64,000 nucleotides of DNA from Streptomyces sp. D2-8. Its GTDB lineage: Bacteria > Actinomycetota > Actinomycetes > Streptomycetales > Streptomycetaceae. Where the stretch lies: the NCBI RefSeq assembly GCF_023184515.1, contig NZ_JAAHBP010000019.1:1-64000 (forward strand). The letters are read 5' to 3'. Under the pieces are notes generated by a model. The model saw nothing but the letters and a program-made list of their open reading frames with translations. It did not search any database and was not told where the DNA came from. Both the position numbers and the translations under genes were made by a program. Every line of letters begins with the position of its first letter. The first letter of the stretch is position 1. Positions 59,481 to 64,000 of this stretch are shown piece after piece.

Positions 59481-59510
59481 CCGGTCCGTCGCAGACGGGC
59501 CGGTTCTTTC
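59481..59510 (+). terminator. Terminator after tRNA-Val copy 2
   Basis: CCGGTCCGTC and GACGGGCCGG pair (one G-T) around GCA, followed by TTCTTTC. Confidence 0.8.
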
Positions 59511-59529
59511 ATGTGCGGGACCGCTTCGC

Positions 59530-60258
59530 TCAGGCCGCCGCCGGCAGGTCCGGCCGCAGCGGCCAGGCCGGGTCGACCGCCTCCTCGACACCGCTGCGCG
59601 CGAACCACGCCTGCAGGCCCCGCGCCTGCGCCGCGTGCCACACCGCCTGAAGGGTGTGCAGCTCACCCGGGGCGAGCCGCTCCAGCCGGGAGGCGAACCG
59701 GCGGCCCACCGCCCGGGTGACCTCCAGCGCCGCCACGGCGTCGGCCCCCGCGTCGTGCGCGCCCTCCAGTGCGACGCCGTAGTGCGCACACAGGTCGGTC
59801 AGGGTGCGGCGGCCCTTGCGGTAGCGGTCCAGGTGCTTGTCCAGGACCCGCGGGTCGAGCACGGACAGCGGCGCCGACTCGAACCAGCGGCCGAGCGAAG
59901 AGGCACGATGGCGGCGCAACTCCCGGTCCAGCAGGGTCAGATCGAACGGCGCGTTCATCACCACGAGCGGGCGCCCGGCGTGCGCCTGCTCGGCCAGCGC
60001 CTGCGCTATCTCGTACATCACCGGCGCCGGCCACCGGCCGTCGCGCTGCAGGTGCTCCTCCGTCAGCCCGTGCACCGCCGTCGCCTCGGCGGGCACCGGC
60101 ACCCCCGGGTTCACCAGCCAGCGGCTCACCCGCGGCCGGATGCCCGGGGCATCCTGGACGACGACGGCGGCCGACACGATCCGGTCGGTCTCGACGTCCA
60201 CGCCCGTCGTCTCCGTGTCGAAGGCGGCCAGCGGCCCCTCGTACCAGCACGTCGTCAT
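59530..60258 (-). CDS. DEDDh 3'-5' exonuclease (DnaQ/Orn-like)
   Basis: A 242-residue exonuclease. Exo I is AAFDTETTGVDVETDRI (Asp-x-Glu). Exo II is VMNAPFDLTLLDREL (Asp). Exo III is EGAHDAGADAVAALEV with the His and Asp of DEDDh. It is smaller than polymerase epsilon subunits with partner domains, suggesting a stand-alone repair or RNA exonuclease. ATG 60258 was chosen; GTG 60264 adds two residues. It is divergent from the DUF4365 gene. Confidence 0.9.
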   Translation of the reverse strand: MTTCWYEGPLAAFDTETTGVDVETDRIVSAAVVVQDAPGIRPRVSRWLVNPGVPVPAEATAVHGLTEEHLQRDGRWPAPVMYEIAQALAEQAHAGRPLVVMNAPFDLTLLDRELRRHRASSLGRWFESAPLSVLDPRVLDKHLDRYRKGRRTLTDLCAHYGVALEGAHDAGADAVAALEVTRAVGRRFASRLERLAPGELHTLQAVWHAAQARGLQAWFARSGVEEAVDPAWPLRPDLPAAA

Positions 60259-60427
60259 AGCCACACAACCCCTCGTTCACCTTCGGCAGTTGACGTACCG
60301 TCCGCTGCCCGATTCGGTGATACCCGGGCTGTTTGCGCCGTACGCCGGAAGGAGACAACAGGAGTACGGGTTGTTGCAGTTCAGCGGCCCGCAGCGGGGA
60401 ATCACTTGTTCTGGAAGGCTGTTGGCC

Positions 60428-60994
60428 ATGGCCATTGCGCAGCCCGAACGGGGCGGGCTGCTGCCCGAGCGCACGGCTCCCTCTCGCGGCACTCTCGCCA
60501 CCACCGCCTGCATGGAGACACTGCAGGTCGGCTATCTGCACGCCGTCGCGGCGGCCGCCGGCTGCTCGCTGTCCCAGCCCTTTCCCGACAACGGCATCGA
60601 CTGGCACGTCAGCCACAGCGCGCCCGGGCACACGGTCGACGACGAGGTCACCATCAAGGTGCAGCTCAAGGCCACCTACCAGGTGCCGCCGAACCCACCC
60701 GGCCGCACCTTCTCCTTCACGCTCGACAACGATCACCTGGCGAAGCTCGCCCGCACCCCCGTGTCGGTGCACAAGATCCTGGTGGTGATGCTGGTGCCGC
60801 GCTCGCAGGACGTCTGGCTGCGCGCCGGCCACGACCGGCTCGACCTGAGGCACTGCTGCTACTGGACCAACCTCGCCGGACAACCGATCACCGGCCGGCG
60901 TCGCACCACCGTGCGCATCCCGACCTCACGCATCTTCGACGACCGGGCCCTCTGCGAGATCATGACGCGGGTCGGGACGGGAGGGAAACCGTGA
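60428..60994 (+). CDS. DUF4365 protein (PD-(D/E)XK-like nuclease fold)
   Basis: A 188-residue protein. LATTACMETLQVGYLHAVAAAAG is followed by PDNGIDWHVSH and VTIKVQLKATYQVP. The Gly-Ile-Asp...Val-Gln-Leu-Lys pattern is the D-x(n)-(E/Q)xK arrangement of Mrr-like restriction nucleases, to which DUF4365 is related. GTG 60991 of the next gene overlaps its stop. ATG 60428 is taken as start. The pair suggests a nuclease and partner, perhaps defence or repair; this is inference, and the site could be inactive. Confidence 0.78.
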   Translation: MAIAQPERGGLLPERTAPSRGTLATTACMETLQVGYLHAVAAAAGCSLSQPFPDNGIDWHVSHSAPGHTVDDEVTIKVQLKATYQVPPNPPGRTFSFTLDNDHLAKLARTPVSVHKILVVMLVPRSQDVWLRAGHDRLDLRHCCYWTNLAGQPITGRRRTTVRIPTSRIFDDRALCEIMTRVGTGGKP

Positions 60995-62226
60995 CGCACC
61001 GCCCGACCGAGGAGCCACTGAGGCCGGTACGGCCGCACCCCGTCGACACCACCTGGAGTGGCTCTCCGCCCGAGCCGCCCGAGCCCGTCGATGTCGACCC
61101 GGCCGTGCTGAGCGCCCTGCTGCGCCGGCACGGCTGGCGGCGGCGCGGCGGCGCCCCCGGACGCTACGGCCGCTGGACCCCGCCCGGCCCCGGCGGCAGC
61201 GCCACCAGCCTCCTGGTGCCCGAGAGCCGCGCCTTCCCCGACAGCGACGACCTGCTCGGCGAGGCCCTGCTCGCCCTGTCCCGCAGCGCCTCCCCCTCCG
61301 CCCGCGAGGTCCTCGTCTCCCTCGCCGTGCCCAGCGACGAGATCCGCTGGTGGCACGACGTCCCCGCCGGACCCGCCGGCGCGGCGTCCTGGACCGTCGA
61401 GGACCGGCTGCGCGGCGCCGCCCGCCGGATGCTGCTCGCCGCGGCCCTCGCCACCCGCGCCCGGGCCGGCTACCACGGCGCCCGTCACCGCCGCTCCGCC
61501 GCCGCGGCCCTGGAGAACGTCCTCGTCGGCTCCGCCACCGACGACCGGCTCACCGCCTTTGTGCCGGTCGCAGGCGGCCGCCCCCTCGCCGTACGCCTCC
61601 ACCAGGCCCTGTTCGCCGCCCGGGAGGCCATCGACTACCAGCGGGCCACCGGCGGCATGGACGCCTTCGACGCCGCCGTCGAGGCGGGAGTGAGCCACGA
61701 GCTCACCGAGGCCCTGGTCGCCCTCGTCCGGGGCACGGAAGGCGCCCGGATCGCCGTCGAGTGGGCCCCGGCGGCCGGTGTGCCCGAGGGCTGCGCGCCC
61801 TCCGCCGAGCCCGTCGAGTTCTCGCCCGGAGACCTCGCCGTGCTGCGCGAGGCGGGCGCCCGCTACCTGCGCGAGGAACCCGCCGTCCCGGTGCGGATCA
61901 CGGGAGCGGTGGTACGGCTGCGCAGATCCGGACCGCGCGGCGACGGCACCGTGCGGCTGCGCGTGCTGGCCGGGGCCGATGTGCCGAACGTCCGGATCAC
62001 CCTCGACGAGGAGGCCTACCGGATCGCCGGGCACGCCCACCTTGTCGGACTCCCGGTGCGGGTGCAGGGGCGGCTGGAGAGCCGGGGCGGATTCCGCCGC
62101 CTCACCGGCGCCCACGGGATCGTCCCCGTACAGGTCGACGACGCCGAGCGGGACCGGCTGATGAAGGAGCTCCACGAGAACCTCGACTTCTTCGAGGAGG
62201 CCTGCGGAGGGGACTGCGGGGACTGA
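60991..62226 (+). CDS. Conserved-type partner of the DUF4365 protein
   Basis: A 411-residue protein I do not recognise. GTG 60991 follows GGGAGGG and overlaps the DUF4365 stop (GTGA). The N-terminal half has a basic wing (LRRHGWRRRGGAPGRYGRWTPPG), then helices (DDLLGEALLALSRSASPSAREVLVSLAVP, LRGAARRMLLAAALATRARAGYHGARHRR). The C-terminal half, from about residue 295, is beta-rich (RITGAVVRLRRSGP, GTVRLRVLAGADVPNVRITLD, LVGLPVRVQGRL), suggesting an OB-like domain, and ends EEACGGDCGD with three acidic and two Cys residues. Nucleic-acid binding is plausible, unproven. Confidence 0.7.
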   Translation: MTHRPTEEPLRPVRPHPVDTTWSGSPPEPPEPVDVDPAVLSALLRRHGWRRRGGAPGRYGRWTPPGPGGSATSLLVPESRAFPDSDDLLGEALLALSRSASPSAREVLVSLAVPSDEIRWWHDVPAGPAGAASWTVEDRLRGAARRMLLAAALATRARAGYHGARHRRSAAAALENVLVGSATDDRLTAFVPVAGGRPLAVRLHQALFAAREAIDYQRATGGMDAFDAAVEAGVSHELTEALVALVRGTEGARIAVEWAPAAGVPEGCAPSAEPVEFSPGDLAVLREAGARYLREEPAVPVRITGAVVRLRRSGPRGDGTVRLRVLAGADVPNVRITLDEEAYRIAGHAHLVGLPVRVQGRLESRGGFRRLTGAHGIVPVQVDDAERDRLMKELHENLDFFEEACGGDCGD

Positions 62227-62317
62227 TTTCGCGGAGGGGGGTCCCGGGTCGGTACGATCCTTACTCGTGCGCGCGCTCCGGTATGGCGCCGCAGCCCCCT
62301 TCAGTCAGGAGAGACCG

Positions 62318-64000
62318 GTGTCAGACGTCCGTGTGATCATCCAGCGCGATTCCGAGCGGGAAGAACGCGTGGTGACGACGGGCACTACGGCCGCCGAGCT
62401 CTTCGCCGGCGAGCGCTCGATCATCGCCGCGCGCGTGGCCGGCGAGCTCAGGGACCTGTCGTACGCCCTGTCCGAGGGCGACGAGGTCGAGGGCGTCGAG
62501 ATCTCCTCCGAGGACGGCCTGAACATCCTGCGCCACTCCACCGCGCACGTCATGGCGCAGGCCGTGCAGGAGCTCTTCCCCGAGGCCAAGCTCGGCATCG
62601 GCCCGCCCGTCAAGGACGGCTTCTACTACGACTTCGACGTCGAGAAGCCCTTCCACCCCGATGACCTCAAGGCCATCGAGAAGAAGATGCAGGAGATCCA
62701 GAAGCGGGGGCAGCGCTTCTCCCGCCGCGTGGTGACCGACGAGGCCGCCCGCGAGGAGCTGGCCGACGAGCCCTACAAGCTGGAGCTGATCGGCCTCAAG
62801 GGCTCCGCCTCGTCCGACGACGGCGCCGACGTCGAGGTCGGCGCCGGTGAGCTGACGATCTACGACAACCTGGACGCCAAGACCGGCGACCTGTGCTGGA
62901 AGGACCTCTGCCGAGGCCCCCACCTGCCGTCGACCCGTGCGATCCCGGCGTTCAAGCTGATGCGCAACGCGGCCGCCTACTGGCGCGGCAGCGAGAAGAA
63001 CCCCATGCTCCAGCGCATCTACGGCACCGCCTGGCCCACCAAGGACGAGCTGAAGGCGCACCTGGAGTTCCTCGCCGAGGCCGAGAAGCGCGACCACCGC
63101 AAGCTCGGCAGCGAGCTGGACCTGTTCTCCGTCCCGGAGCAGATCGGCTCCGGCCTCGCCGTCTTCCACCCCAAGGGCGGCATCATCCGCCGGGTCATGG
63201 AGGACTACTCGCGCCGCCGCCACGAGGAAGAGGGCTACGAGTTCGTCTACACCCCGCACGCCACCAAGGGGAAGCTCTTCGAGATCTCGGGCCACCTGGA
63301 CTGGTACGCCGACGGCATGTACCCGCCCATGCAGCTCGACGAGGGCGTGGACTACTACCTCAAGCCCATGAACTGCCCGATGCACAACCTGATCTTCGAC
63401 GCGCGCGGGCGTTCCTACCGTGAACTGCCGCTGCGCCTCTTCGAGTTCGGGACCGTGTACCGGTACGAGAAGTCGGGCGTCGTGCACGGCCTGACCCGTG
63501 CCCGCGGCTTCACGCAGGACGACGCGCACATCTACTGCACCCGCGAGCAGATGTCGGAGGAGCTCGACAAGACGCTCACCTTCGTCCTCGGCCTGCTGCG
63601 CGACTACGGCCTGACCGACTTCTACCTGGAGCTGTCCACCAAGGACCCGGAGAAGTTCGTCGGCTCGGACGAGGCCTGGGAGGAGGCGACGGAGACGCTG
63701 CGCCAGGTCGCCGAGAAGCAGGGCCTGCCGCTCGTCCCCGACCCGGGCGGCGCCGCCTTCTACGGCCCGAAGATCTCCGTGCAGACCAAGGACGCCATCG
63801 GCCGCACCTGGCAGATGTCGACCATCCAGCTCGACTTCAACCTGCCGGAGCGCTTCGACCTGGAGTACACGGGTCCGGACGGCGCCAAGCAGCGCCCCGT
63901 CATGATCCACCGCGCGCTGTTCGGCTCCATCGAGCGATTCTTCGCGGTGCTCCTGGAGCACTACGCGGGCGCCTTCCCGGCGTGGCTGGCCCCCGTCCAG
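62318..64000 (+). CDS. thrS: Threonyl-tRNA synthetase (3' end beyond window)
   Basis: Charges tRNA-Thr. The window holds the first 561 codons; the C-terminal anticodon-binding part is cut off. GTG 62318 follows AGGAG. The TGS domain is residues about 1-60. The editing (second additional) domain has RHSTAHVMAQAV, the HxxxH zinc/editing motif, and continues to DLCRGPHLPSTRAIPAFKL. The catalytic core shows motif 1 region VMEDYSRRRHEEEGYEFV, TKGKLFEISGHLDWYADGMY, PMNCPMHNLIF (zinc Cys), motif 2 FEFGTVYRYEKSGVVHGLTRARGFTQDDAH and GPKISVQTKDAIGRTWQ. No T-box leader was seen upstream. Confidence 0.97.
   Translation, partial: MSDVRVIIQRDSEREERVVTTGTTAAELFAGERSIIAARVAGELRDLSYALSEGDEVEGVEISSEDGLNILRHSTAHVMAQAVQELFPEAKLGIGPPVKDGFYYDFDVEKPFHPDDLKAIEKKMQEIQKRGQRFSRRVVTDEAAREELADEPYKLELIGLKGSASSDDGADVEVGAGELTIYDNLDAKTGDLCWKDLCRGPHLPSTRAIPAFKLMRNAAAYWRGSEKNPMLQRIYGTAWPTKDELKAHLEFLAEAEKRDHRKLGSELDLFSVPEQIGSGLAVFHPKGGIIRRVMEDYSRRRHEEEGYEFVYTPHATKGKLFEISGHLDWYADGMYPPMQLDEGVDYYLKPMNCPMHNLIFDARGRSYRELPLRLFEFGTVYRYEKSGVVHGLTRARGFTQDDAHIYCTREQMSEELDKTLTFVLGLLRDYGLTDFYLELSTKDPEKFVGSDEAWEEATETLRQVAEKQGLPLVPDPGGAAFYGPKISVQTKDAIGRTWQMSTIQLDFNLPERFDLEYTGPDGAKQRPVMIHRALFGSIERFFAVLLEHYAGAFPAWLAPVQ

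Noticed and set aside
56419..62226. Open frame of nearly 2000 codons on the plus strand through several genes
   Set aside because: From 56419 to 58815 it is antisense to the giant membrane protein, and it also crosses tRNA-Val. Its product is Arg/Gly/Pro-rich without domain sense. Only its last part (60991-62226) is a real gene.
62227..62317. T-box leader upstream of thrS
   Set aside because: Spacer only about 90 bases, no T-box sequence or specifier stem.

Overview
The window is about 72% G+C and looks like Streptomyces chromosome. Support for this: strong third-position GC bias, many GTG starts and 4-nt gene overlaps, the sporulation gene ssgB, leaderless promoters, and a gene order (argCJBDR ... 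argH ... metNIQ ... BluB-CobT ... tRNA Gly-Cys-Val ... ssgB ... thrS) that I recall as core chromosome in this genus. The assignment rests on recalled family knowledge; no search was run.

Layout. 1-0.7 kb: debris of two transposase genes. 0.7-5.6 kb: arginine operon argC-argJ-argB-argD-argR behind a promoter overlapped by ARG boxes. 5.7-9.0 kb (minus strand): an extracytoplasmic flavin redox module (ApbE, a triple FMN_bind protein, a ferric-reductase-like membrane flavoprotein). 9-11.4 kb: L,D-transpeptidase, PNPOx-family protein, duplicated-domain secreted protein. 11.6-13.1 kb: argH with its own ARG boxes. 13.3-20.8 kb: aldo/keto reductase, TetR plus MFS exporter, PlsC, Tat-exported GDPD, sigma factor, acetyltransferase, small membrane proteins. 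20.9-24.6 kb: HAD phosphatase, then a Cys/Met-rich leader peptide and metNIQ. 25.4-33.9 kb: corrin/siroheme genes (CbiE-CbiT, a very long BluB-CobT fusion, CysG), SpoU methyltransferase, NUDIX. 33.9-37.9 kb: Ser/Thr kinase and small proteins. 37.9-38.4 kb: five tRNA genes. 38.5-44.8 kb: pabB/pabC, acetyltransferase, DsbA-like protein, CGNR regulator, ssgB, PGPGW membrane protein.

44.9-59.5 kb is bracketed by two identical tRNA-Val(CAC) genes. It holds about 1.1 kb of decayed, strongly skewed DNA, then an operon for uptake and cleavage of a pectin-type polymer (solute-binding protein, two permeases, DUF624 protein, YetA/PL26-like lyase) under a LacI-type operator, then a fold-type III PLP enzyme, a PucR regulator, a giant membrane protein and an SRPBCC protein. 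59.5-64 kb returns to conserved genes: DEDDh exonuclease, a DUF4365 protein with its partner, and the start of thrS, which runs off the window.

The most interesting items are the cysteine/methionine-coding leader upstream of metNIQ, the tRNA-bracketed pectin island with a clean promoter-operator, the BluB-CobT fusion with about 800 disordered residues, the triple-flavin redox module, and the DUF4365 two-gene unit.
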